Shown here one piece after another: positions 1 to 7,591 of a stretch of 64,000 bases of DNA. The translations under genes were made by a program, and so were the position numbers. The notes beneath the pieces were generated by a model. It saw only the letters and a list, made by a program, of their open reading frames with translations. It did not search any database and had not been told where the DNA came from. How positions within the stretch are numbered: the stretch's first letter is position 1; each line of letters starts with the position of its first letter. Source of the DNA: an uncultured Bacteroidia bacterium (lineage in GTDB: Bacteria > Bacteroidota > Bacteroidia > Bacteroidales > Prolixibacteraceae); the NCBI GenBank assembly GCA_903904515.1, contig CAIVCR010000076.1, positions 31,539 through 95,538 of the forward strand. Reading direction: 5' to 3'.

Positions 1-2
1 CT

Positions 3-3000
3 TTCAACTGGAAGGCTGATTTTTTTCCTCGTGATCCCATTGCTGTAGATGCAATCCCCGATATTGGAGATAACCAGCAGATAGTAGCCACCGAATGGAT
101 GGGGAGGTCACCCAAAGATATGCAGGACCAGGTTACCTATCCGTTAACGACGGCTTTACTGGGAATTCCCGGGGTCCAAACCATCCGGAGCACCTCTATG
201 TTCGGTATGTCTTTCATTTACATCATCTTTAAGGATAATGTGGAATTTTACTGGAGCCGCTCACGGATCCTCGAAAAACTGAATTCTTTACCTTCAGGCA
301 CCTTGCCACAAGGTGTGCAGCCAACCCTTGGGCCAGATGCTACTGCTTTGGGACAAATTTACTGGTATACACTTGAGGGGCGCGATCCTAAAACGGGAAG
401 GGCCAACGGAGGATGGAACCCTCAGGAACTTCGGTCAATTCAGGACTTCTACGTAAAATATGGGTTGTCTACAGCCGAAGGGGTTTCTGAGGTGGCTTCA
501 GTAGGAGGATTTATTAAGGAGTACCAGATCGACCTGAATCCTGAAGCGCTTAAAGCCTTTAATGTTTCTGTGATGGATGTGATGACCGCCGTCCGTAAAA
601 GCAATCTCGATGTCGGGGCAGAGACGATGGAGCTCAATAATGTGGAATACATCATTCGTGGACTGGGATATGTTAAAGATCTGAATGATCTTGAGATCTC
701 GGTTGTTGCTGTCCGTAATAATGTCCCGGTTCGGATTAAGGACGTGGCACATGTTGCATTTGGCCCTGCTACCCGCCGTGGTGGCCTGGATAAGGCGGGC
801 TCCGAAGCTGTCGGAGCAGTTGTTGTTGCCCGGTATAGCTCTAATCCGATGGATGTTATCACCAATGTAAAGGACAAAATAAAAGAGATTGAGGCCGGAT
901 TACCTCAGAAAACGCTTCCTGATGGGACCGTTTCGAAGGTGACGATTGTCCCTTTTTACGACAGAACCGGTCTGATCCGTGAGACGATAGGAACCCTGGA
1001 ATCGGCACTTTCACACGAAATATTGATCAGCATAATTGTAATTATTATCCTGGTCATGAATCTCAGGGCTTCACTAATTGTGGCCGGGCTATTGCCAATT
1101 GGGGTGTTGATGACCTTTATCCTCATGCGGCTTTTCGGCGTTGAGGCGAATATTGTAGCCCTGTCGGGAATTGCAATAGCCATCGGGGTCATGGTCGATA
1201 TCGGGATCGTTGATGTGGAGAATATTCTGCGACACCTGGAAATGCCCGAAAATAGCGGAATCCGGGGCAAGAAGCTCATCGGGGTGATCTATCTTGCAAC
1301 GACTGAAGTGCGTTCGGCTGTAGTAACCTCAATTGCCACCACTATTGTAAGTTTCCTCCCGGTCTTTGCGATGCAGGCAGCTGAAGGGAAGTTGTTCCAC
1401 CCGCTGGCATTCACCAAAACCTTTGCCCTGGTCTCAGCTTTCCTGCTGGGTATTATCGTTCTTCCAACTTTGACGTATCTCTTCTTTTCGATTCGAATCG
1501 ACACTAAAAAGATTCGTCGGATTTGGAATAGTGCCTTGTTTGTTGCCGGTGTATTCTTCATTCTGATCTGGCACACCTGGCCGGCTCTTGCTTTGATTGC
1601 CATTGGAATAAATAATCTGCTTGACTACCGCTGGCCAGACTACCGCAAGGAATTTCCAAACTTTATCAACATTGCAATAACTGTCCTGATAGCCTCGTGG
1701 TATCTCACGATCGAATGGCTTCCCTTAGGGGCGCATAACTCTATATTTGCCAACTTCCTGTTTGTTGGTGGAATTATTGGGGTGATTTTGGCAGCGCTGA
1801 TGTCGATGGTCCATTTTTATGAAAATATCATGCGGTGGGCATTGGCGCATAAGCGAAAATTCCTCATCATCCCAGCAGTTACGTTGATATTCGGTCTGTT
1901 GGTCTGGCTGGGTTTTGAAAAGACATTTGGATTTATTGCAACAGGTGCTGAAAAAATAGGTTGGAAAAGTTTCAGGCAGACAGCTTTCTGGCACCATCCG
2001 GTTAAGATTTTCCCCGGAACAGGTAAGGAGTTTATGCCTTCGCTCAATGAAGGTTCGTTCCTGTTGATGCCTACCAGCATGCCGCATTCAAGCATCGAAA
2101 AGAATCTTCAGTACATCGAAATCCTCGATAAGCGGCTGGCTGCTATCCCCGAAGTTGAAGTTGCGGTTGGAAAATGGGGACGCGTCAATTCGGCGCTCGA
2201 TCCGGCACCGGTTCAGATGTTTGAGAATACGATCAATTACAAGTCTGAATATATTCTTGACGAAAACGGACAACGGGAAAAGTTCAAAGTCGATCGGGAG
2301 GGGAATTTTGTGATGAATATTGAAGAAGTTAGAAAAGCATTAGAAATAAATGGAAATAGAAAGGGTAAGGATGGAAATAAAGTAGAAATTAATGGAAATA
2401 TTAAGGAGGTTAAGTACGATAAGGAAAAGGAGACCTTTTTGGTTGATTTGGATAGTCGATGGCTTAAATTTGAAAAGCCTTATTCCAATAGTTCAACCAA
2501 TTTCAATTTATTTCCTTTTATTTCCCCTAATTTCAATTTATTTCAAAATATATCAACCAATTTCAATCAGTTTCTAATCCAGGATAATAATGGCGAATAT
2601 TTTCGGCAATGGAGGGCGGAGATAAAAAAGCCGGATGATATCTGGAACGAAATTGTAAAAGTCACAAACATTCCGGGGTTGACCTCCGCGCCTAAATTGC
2701 AGCCAATCGAAACCCGCCTGGTGATGCTTTCGACGGGGATGCGCGCCCCAATGGGATTAAAGGTTTTTGGCCCCGATCTGGAAGCCATCGAGAAGGCGGG
2801 GATGCAGCTGGAGCAGGCACTGAAAGATGTCCCATCCATAAAAGCTTCATCGGTGTTTTATGATCGGGCAGTAGGGGCTCCATATCTCGAAATCAAGCTT
2901 AATCGTGAAGCGATGGCGCGTTATGGAATGACCGTCAGCGATATCCAGGAGGTGCTTCAGGTGGCTGTCGGAGGTATGGCTTTGACCTCATCGGTCGAAG

Positions 3001-3914
3001 GGCGCGAACGATTTCCGATCAGGGTTCGTTATGCGCGCGAACTGCGCGATAATCCGGATGACCTTAAACGGATTCTCATCCCGGCACTCAACGGTGTCCA
3101 GGTCCCATTGAGCGAAATTGCAGATATTGATTATACCCGTGGAGCCCAGATGATCCGAAGTGAAAACACCTTCCTGAACGGGTATGTCATTTTCGACAAA
3201 AATGATGGAAAAGCAGAGGTGGATGTTGTGGATGAAGCTTCAAAAGTTTTACAACAGAAACTTAGAAACGGCGAACTTGTTTTGGCTGCAGGGGTCTCCT
3301 ACAAATTTGCCGGAAATTATGAACATCAGCTCAGGGCCACCAAACGGTTGGCTATTGTTATTCCAATAAGTCTGCTGCTAATATTGCTTTTGCTGTACTT
3401 TCAGTTCCGGACGGTTACCGCCTCATTTATTCACTTTTCGGGTGTATTCGTTGCCTTTGCAGGTGGTTTTATCATGCTCTGGCTCTACGGGCAGGATTGG
3501 TTCCTGAATTTTTCTGTCGCAGGGATAAATCTCCGGGATATGTTCCAGATGCACCCTGTCAATCTGAGTGTGGCAGTCTGGGTCGGATTTATTGCGTTGT
3601 TTGGAATCGCAACCAATGACGGGGTAATTATGGGCACTTACATACACCAGGTATTTGAAGAGAGGCATCCTTCAACTGTTCGCGAAGTGCGCGAGGCTGT
3701 GGTTTCTGCCGGGATGAAACGGGTGCGTCCTGCAATGATGACAACTGCGGTTGCCGTTATTGCGCTGTTACCTGTTCTTTCATCGAACGGCAAAGGATCG
3801 GATATTATGATCCCCATGGCAATTCCAATGTTTGGAGGGATGGTGATTCAGGTAATGACCGTCTTTGTGGTGCCGATGTTTCAGGCGATGTGGAGGGAAA
3901 AGGGGTTGAAGTAG
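3..3914 (+). CDS. cusA: CusA/CzcA-type heavy-metal RND efflux pump, 5' end outside window
   Basis: Inner-membrane proton-driven RND pump of a tripartite Cu(I)/Ag(I)-type exporter. The reading frame is open from position 3 and encodes the family N-terminal segment (DAIPDIGDNQ, then EWMGRSPKDMQDQVTYPLTT), so the ATG at 99 is internal and the true start lies upstream. Visible features are a first periplasmic porter domain, a TM block with GVMVDIGIVDVEN (RND TM4 region), an extra hydrophobic hairpin cluster around 1530-1800 as in other Bacteroidota CusA proteins, a second porter domain (SAPKLQPIETRLVMLSTGMR) and a C-terminal TM block with GIATNDGVIM. Oddity: from about 2340 to 2590 the second periplasmic region carries an in-frame low-complexity insertion rich in N, K, F and S, made of 10-bp-period repeats, where relatives have a short loop before YFRQWR. 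Followed by cusC and cusB, the partner outer-membrane and adaptor proteins. Whether Cu, Ag or a divalent metal is exported is inferred from the neighbouring copA. Confidence 0.93.
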   Translation, partial: FNWKADFFPRDPIAVDAIPDIGDNQQIVATEWMGRSPKDMQDQVTYPLTTALLGIPGVQTIRSTSMFGMSFIYIIFKDNVEFYWSRSRILEKLNSLPSGTLPQGVQPTLGPDATALGQIYWYTLEGRDPKTGRANGGWNPQELRSIQDFYVKYGLSTAEGVSEVASVGGFIKEYQIDLNPEALKAFNVSVMDVMTAVRKSNLDVGAETMELNNVEYIIRGLGYVKDLNDLEISVVAVRNNVPVRIKDVAHVAFGPATRRGGLDKAGSEAVGAVVVARYSSNPMDVITNVKDKIKEIEAGLPQKTLPDGTVSKVTIVPFYDRTGLIRETIGTLESALSHEILISIIVIIILVMNLRASLIVAGLLPIGVLMTFILMRLFGVEANIVALSGIAIAIGVMVDIGIVDVENILRHLEMPENSGIRGKKLIGVIYLATTEVRSAVVTSIATTIVSFLPVFAMQAAEGKLFHPLAFTKTFALVSAFLLGIIVLPTLTYLFFSIRIDTKKIRRIWNSALFVAGVFFILIWHTWPALALIAIGINNLLDYRWPDYRKEFPNFINIAITVLIASWYLTIEWLPLGAHNSIFANFLFVGGIIGVILAALMSMVHFYENIMRWALAHKRKFLIIPAVTLIFGLLVWLGFEKTFGFIATGAEKIGWKSFRQTAFWHHPVKIFPGTGKEFMPSLNEGSFLLMPTSMPHSSIEKNLQYIEILDKRLAAIPEVEVAVGKWGRVNSALDPAPVQMFENTINYKSEYILDENGQREKFKVDREGNFVMNIEEVRKALEINGNRKGKDGNKVEINGNIKEVKYDKEKETFLVDLDSRWLKFEKPYSNSSTNFNLFPFISPNFNLFQNISTNFNQFLIQDNNGEYFRQWRAEIKKPDDIWNEIVKVTNIPGLTSAPKLQPIETRLVMLSTGMRAPMGLKVFGPDLEAIEKAGMQLEQALKDVPSIKASSVFYDRAVGAPYLEIKLNREAMARYGMTVSDIQEVLQVAVGGMALTSSVEGRERFPIRVRYARELRDNPDDLKRILIPALNGVQVPLSEIADIDYTRGAQMIRSENTFLNGYVIFDKNDGKAEVDVVDEASKVLQQKLRNGELVLAAGVSYKFAGNYEHQLRATKRLAIVIPISLLLILLLLYFQFRTVTASFIHFSGVFVAFAGGFIMLWLYGQDWFLNFSVAGINLRDMFQMHPVNLSVAVWVGFIALFGIATNDGVIMGTYIHQVFEERHPSTVREVREAVVSAGMKRVRPAMMTTAVAVIALLPVLSSNGKGSDIMIPMAIPMFGGMVIQVMTVFVVPMFQAMWREKGLK
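2343..2403 (+). repeat. Purine-rich arm of 10-bp-period GAAAT repeat inside cusA
   Basis: GAAAT occurs at 2343, 2353, 2374, 2385 and 2395, i.e. at intervals of about 10 or 11 bp (one interval is doubled). Typical unit GAAATAAATG. It is read in frame in cusA as EINGNRKGKDGNKVEINGN. Confidence 0.8.
2496..2574 (+). repeat. Pyrimidine-rich inverted arm of the same repeat inside cusA
   Basis: TTTC or TATC starts every 10 bp exactly at 2501, 2511, 2521, 2531, 2541, 2551, 2561 and 2571 (units such as TTTCAATTTA). It is the reverse-complement type of the arm at 2343-2403, so the two arms can fold back across a spacer of about 90 nt. It is read in frame as SSTNFNLFPFISPNFNLF and onward. Confidence 0.82.
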
Positions 3915-3915
3915 G

Positions 3916-3994
3916 GAAATTAATAGAAATAAGGAAATAAATAGAGATAGGTTGAAAATGGGGAAATGAAGATAACTTGAAATTTACTTGAAAT
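3916..3994 (+). repeat. Purine-rich GAAAT repeat arm just after cusA
   Basis: GAAAT-like starts at 3916, 3926, 3934, 3944, 3954, 3963, 3979 and 3990, mostly 8-11 bp apart. It begins two bases after the cusA stop codon and is the inverted counterpart of the arm inside the cusC signal sequence (4302-4356). Confidence 0.75.
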
Positions 3995-4079
3995 AAAGAA
4001 AGCTAAAGCGTGGCATTTTTCAGATAAAATCCCTAATTTGAATGTGTTAACAGCTTTTAGAGTTCTTAAAATTATTATC

Positions 4080-4211
4080 ATGGAAAATCAAAACTATTCA
4101 AAAGAGGAATTCGAAAATATTCATGGAATGGCTTCTGCATTACTTATCAAGCTTAATAATTTTATTACCATCACAAGTAAAAAAGGAAGAGAGAGTCATG
4201 ATAAAGTTTAA
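4080..4211 (+). CDS. Short hypothetical ORF upstream of and overlapping cusC (43 aa)
   Basis: ATG at 4080 opens a 43-codon frame beginning MENQNYSKEEFENIHGMASA and ending KKGRESHDKV. The central part reads like an amphipathic helix. It overlaps the preferred cusC start (4198) by 14 nt, so it could be a translation-coupling leader peptide or a small metal-locus protein. I do not recognise a family. No strong ribosome-binding site precedes it, though AT-rich upstream regions are normal in this phylum. It may be an accidental frame; it is listed because it fills the cusA-cusC gap in an otherwise continuous operon. Confidence 0.35.
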   Translation: MENQNYSKEEFENIHGMASALLIKLNNFITITSKKGRESHDKV

Positions 4212-5718
4212 AAACGATGTTCAAAACCATTTGAATATGAAACGAGACTGGGTTGCATCAATTTTTAGTTATTTAATTTCAAATAATACAAGGAACAAAG
4301 TATTTCTATTTATTTCTATCAGTTTCCTTTTATTCCCATCAATTTCCGTCCATTCCCAGGATTCCTTGTTCCATTATTTGGAGCTTGCCGGAAAGACGAA
4401 TCCCACAGTTTTGCAGAAGTTTGCGGAATACCAGGCAGCTTTGCGAAAAGTTCCACAGGTTGGAAGTTTACCTGATCCGGAGTTGACTGCAGGAATTTTC
4501 CTCAGCCCCATGGAACTTGTTGCGGGTAAACAGGTTGCCGACTTACGGCTAATGCAGATGTTTCCATGGTTTGGGGTGTTGAAAAATGCCCGGGATGAAA
4601 TGAGCCTGATGGCCAAAGCAAAACTGGAATCCTTTCGGGATGCCAAAGTAGGGCTGTATTTCGAAATGCAGAGAACCTGGTACAATCTGAATAAGATCAA
4701 ACAGAATATCCGTGTTTCCGGGGAAAATATTGCACTGCTGCATACCATTGAGCGATTAGCTATTTCGAGGTTTAAGGCTGGCCCTTCAGGGAACAGCCCT
4801 TCACAAGTGGGAAATGCAGTGAATCTCACTTCCGATAATGGGTCTTCCTCAGGATCGTCAGGTATGAATAAAATGGGAGGTAATCCGTCTGGTTCAACCC
4901 CTGTTCAGGGTACCGCATCCATGGGAGGCAACCCGATGGGATTCGCATCAGCAGGTTCCGGCCTTTCGGATGTATACCGCATCCAGATTGAAATCGGCGA
5001 CCTCCAGAATACTATTGATCTGCTAAAAAATCAATTGACTACGGTTACTGCTCAGTTTAACGGTTTTTTGAACCGGTCGCAGGCAATGGTGATAAATCTT
5101 CCTGATACATTAAAGACCCTGGATTTTCAACCTGCGTCTTTACAAATTTCAGACACACTGCTTGGAAATAATCCGATGCTCGGAATGCTTAAGCTTGAAA
5201 ACCAATCGCTTGAAGCACGCAGGCGAATGGTCACTCAAATGGGGTTTCCCATGGTAGGTATAGGACTTAATTATTCACTGATCAATAACAACGGTATGTC
5301 AACGTCACCCATGAACGGGAACGATATGATTATGCCGATGGTAACCGTTACTCTGCCGATTTACCGAAAAAAATATCGGGCAATGCGCGAGGAGGCCGAG
5401 TTGCTGAAAGCAGCGAATACCCAGAATTATAAGGCAGTCGTAAATTCGTTACAAACGGAGTATTACCAGGCAATCCAATTGTTTCAGGATTCGCAGCGAC
5501 GGATTAAACTGAATGCAGGTCAATATCAGCTGGCATCAAAATCGCTCGATATCATGATTAAAAGTTTTTCATCTTCAGGTTCTGCCCTAACCGATATCTT
5601 AAGAGTTCGTCAGCAGATGCTTGATTATGAATTTAAAAAGGTGGAAGCCGTTGCCGACTACAATACATCTATTGCGTGGATTAAGAAAATAAGTTGCGAT
5701 GATGAAAAAGGGAAATAA
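4198..5718 (+). CDS. cusC: TolC-family outer-membrane factor of the Cus efflux system
   Basis: Outer-membrane channel partner of CusA and CusB. Start chosen at ATG 4198 because GGAAGAGAG lies just upstream; the frame itself is open from 4123 and an alternative ATG is at 4237. The signal peptide hydrophobic core is FLFISISFLLFPSISVHSQ, and the mature chain starts near DSLFHYLELAGKTNP. Two OEP-type helical repeats follow (FPWFGVLKNARDEMS in the first, LPIYRKKYRAMREEAELL in the second). Between them, about 4786-4968, is a Gly/Ser/Met-rich low-complexity insert (GMNKMGG, STPVQGTASMGGNPMG) that could be a flexible loop or a soft Cu(I)-binding patch. The signal-peptide codons are built from a 10-bp T-rich repeat that matches the arms around cusA. 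Neighbours cusA and cusB support the assignment. Confidence 0.88.
   Translation: MIKFKNDVQNHLNMKRDWVASIFSYLISNNTRNKVFLFISISFLLFPSISVHSQDSLFHYLELAGKTNPTVLQKFAEYQAALRKVPQVGSLPDPELTAGIFLSPMELVAGKQVADLRLMQMFPWFGVLKNARDEMSLMAKAKLESFRDAKVGLYFEMQRTWYNLNKIKQNIRVSGENIALLHTIERLAISRFKAGPSGNSPSQVGNAVNLTSDNGSSSGSSGMNKMGGNPSGSTPVQGTASMGGNPMGFASAGSGLSDVYRIQIEIGDLQNTIDLLKNQLTTVTAQFNGFLNRSQAMVINLPDTLKTLDFQPASLQISDTLLGNNPMLGMLKLENQSLEARRRMVTQMGFPMVGIGLNYSLINNNGMSTSPMNGNDMIMPMVTVTLPIYRKKYRAMREEAELLKAANTQNYKAVVNSLQTEYYQAIQLFQDSQRRIKLNAGQYQLASKSLDIMIKSFSSSGSALTDILRVRQQMLDYEFKKVEAVADYNTSIAWIKKISCDDEKGK
4302..4356 (+). repeat. Pyrimidine-rich 10-bp repeat arm encoding the cusC signal-peptide core
   Basis: Six units at an exact 10-bp period (TATTTCTATT at 4301, then TTTC/TTCC-containing units at 4311, 4321, 4331, 4341, 4351). 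Reverse-complement type of the arm at 3916-3994. Confidence 0.75.
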
Positions 5719-5786
5719 GTTGAAATAAATAGAAATTAAGGTGAAATAAATAGATAAAAAAGAAATTCTTTAAAATAAGTTGAAAT
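5712..5786 (+). repeat. Purine-rich GAAAT repeat arm after cusC
   Basis: GAAAT-like starts at 5712, 5722, 5732, 5743, 5753, 5762, 5772 and 5782, i.e. 9-11 bp apart. It begins within the last codons of cusC and runs into the 231-bp cusC-cusB gap. Confidence 0.78.
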
Positions 5787-5840
5787 CGGGGGGAATGACC
5801 GTTGAAGCAGGTGACTGTTTAATTCTATCAAATATAATTT

Positions 5841-5925
5841 TTTTCCTAAATGTACTTTAGCTCATTTACATTTATCTCTACTAATTACCTTTTTTATTTT
5901 TGTTTATTTCTACCATATTTCATTA
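5841..5925 (+). repeat. Looser pyrimidine-rich arm upstream of cusB
   Basis: T/C-rich tract with TTTATCTCTA, TTTATTTTTG and TTTATTTCTA units, reverse-complement type of the arm at 5712-5786 but with poorer periodicity. It occupies most of the leader of cusB. Confidence 0.55.
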
Positions 5926-5949
5926 TAAAACATTAAATATTAGAATATT

Positions 5950-7539
5950 ATGAGCCGTCAAACTATATTAATTGTCGTTACTCTGATCATCGGAATTTTT
6001 CTTGGCTGGATTTTCTTCCATTCCTCTAACCCTAAGAATGAGAGGCATGATCACACTGGGGAAGCTTCGAAAGCGACAATCTGGAGTTGTGCTATGCATC
6101 CTCAGATCCGGATGGAAGAACCGGGTAAATGTCCAATATGCGGGATGAATTTAGTCCCTTTAAGCCATAGCGGAACTTCCAAAATGGATCAGGGATCAAT
6201 TTATCTGACTAAAGAGTCAGCCCAGTTAGCCAATGTTCAGACCTCGGTGGTTTCACGTCAGAATCCGGAGAAAGAGGTGCGACTCTATGGGAAAGTACAG
6301 GCTGACGAGCGATTACGGCAAAATCAGGTTGCCTTTGTCTCCGGAAGGGTAGAGAAACTGATGGTCAATTTTACGGGTGAACCGGTTCGGAAGGGGCAGC
6401 CATTGGCCCTTATTTATTCACCCGAGCTGGTCACCGCACAACAGGAATTGCTTGAAGCAGCTAAATCAAAGCAGGCACAACCAGAAATTTACGAAGCCGC
6501 CAGGGAGAAACTTCGTCAATGGAAACTTGCTGATTCACAAATTATTGCAATCGAGTCCACAGGAATTGTACGGACAAACATCGAGATCCAATCGACCACA
6601 TCAGGTATTGTAACAGCGAGACGTGTAAACAACGGCGACTATGTCGCACAGGGATCAGTTTTGTTCGAAGTGTCTGATCTTTCAACCGTTTGGGTGTTGT
6701 TTGATGCCTATGAGAGTGACCTTCCATTCCTGAAAACAGGGGATAAAATTGAATTTACGATCCAGGCCCTTCCGGGATTGCACTTCTCCGGAACTGTGAA
6801 ATTTATAGATCCTGTGATCGATCCGGTTAACCGGGTCGCCAAAGTGAGGCTTGAAATTGGTAATCCGGAAGGGAAGCTAAAACCCGAAATGTTTGCCACA
6901 GGTACAGTGAAAGCCAATCTGGACCAGTATCGTGATAATCTGGTTATTCCCCGTTCTGCAGTCTTGTGGACTGGCAAACGCTCTGTGGTCTATGTGAAAC
7001 AGCCGGGAATTGAAGAACCTGTATTCAAAATGCGGATGATAGAGCTTGGACCTTTGCTGGGAAATAGTTATGTTGTAACCTCTGGGTTAACTGACGGCGA
7101 AGAAGTTGTAACGCAAGGGGCATTTAGTGTGGATGCGGCCGCACAATTGGAGGGTAAACCCAGCATGATGAATCAGGGGGAAAACATCGGTTCAGTTGAA
7201 GTTCCTGGTAAAAATCAAATATCAACCCGTAGTACTTCAAGCAATACACCTTTAGTTCATTATCAATTTCAGGTTTCCGGTAACTGCGATATGTGCAAAG
7301 GGCGTATTGAGTCGGCCGCAAAATCAGTTGCGGGTGTTGAATCAGCTGAATGGAGTGTTAATTCAAAAGTGCTACAGGTTCAGTTTGATAAAACTAAAAC
7401 AAATGTGGATGTCATTGAGAAAAAAGTGGCTGACACCGGCCATGATACTGAGAAATTCAAGGCTTCAGATGTAGCTTACAAGCAACTTCCGGCCTGTTGT
7501 TTGTACCGATTGAAAAATACATCATCACTCAAAAAATAG
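5950..7539 (+). CDS. cusB: Cus periplasmic adaptor with N-terminal metal-binding and C-terminal HMA domains
   Basis: Membrane-fusion protein that links CusA to CusC and passes metal to the pump. An N-terminal membrane anchor (LIVVTLIIGIFLGWIFF) is followed by a heavy-metal-binding domain with CAMHPQI and CPICGMNLVPL near residues 38-64. The adaptor core follows: barrel-sandwich region KEVRLYGKVQADERLRQNQV, helical hairpin around YEAAREKLRQWKL, beta-barrel DLSTVWVLFDAYESDLPF and membrane-proximal domain. The C-terminal ~90 residues form an HMA-type fold with GNCDMC (Cys446, Cys449) and a terminal LPACC. Carrying metal-binding modules at both ends is more than the core adaptor needs and suggests chaperone-like metal hand-off; that role is inference. 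Next gene is copA, 52 bp downstream. Confidence 0.92.
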   Translation: MSRQTILIVVTLIIGIFLGWIFFHSSNPKNERHDHTGEASKATIWSCAMHPQIRMEEPGKCPICGMNLVPLSHSGTSKMDQGSIYLTKESAQLANVQTSVVSRQNPEKEVRLYGKVQADERLRQNQVAFVSGRVEKLMVNFTGEPVRKGQPLALIYSPELVTAQQELLEAAKSKQAQPEIYEAAREKLRQWKLADSQIIAIESTGIVRTNIEIQSTTSGIVTARRVNNGDYVAQGSVLFEVSDLSTVWVLFDAYESDLPFLKTGDKIEFTIQALPGLHFSGTVKFIDPVIDPVNRVAKVRLEIGNPEGKLKPEMFATGTVKANLDQYRDNLVIPRSAVLWTGKRSVVYVKQPGIEEPVFKMRMIELGPLLGNSYVVTSGLTDGEEVVTQGAFSVDAAAQLEGKPSMMNQGENIGSVEVPGKNQISTRSTSSNTPLVHYQFQVSGNCDMCKGRIESAAKSVAGVESAEWSVNSKVLQVQFDKTKTNVDVIEKKVADTGHDTEKFKASDVAYKQLPACCLYRLKNTSSLKK

Positions 7540-7566
7540 TATAACATAAATATTGTGACAGAGTCT

Positions 7567-7574
7567 TAACTTTG
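7567..7574 (+). promoter_or_regulatory. Candidate -7 box (TAACTTTG) of copA
   Basis: Matches the Bacteroidota TAnnTTTG box 17 bp before the copA ATG. No TTG sits at the usual 17-23 bp upstream distance (the only TTG is 11 bp away), so the promoter would be weak or activator-dependent. Confidence 0.4.
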
Positions 7575-7591
7575 TCGAAAATTAATTAGTT

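Noticed and set aside
449..877. 142-codon minus-strand frame inside cusA
   Set aside because: Lies entirely antisense to well-conserved pump sequence, has no recognisable domain and no promoter; an artefact of codon use.
2343..5925. GAAAT arms as a CRISPR array
   Set aside because: Units are about 10 bp with no unique spacers, and no cas genes are nearby.
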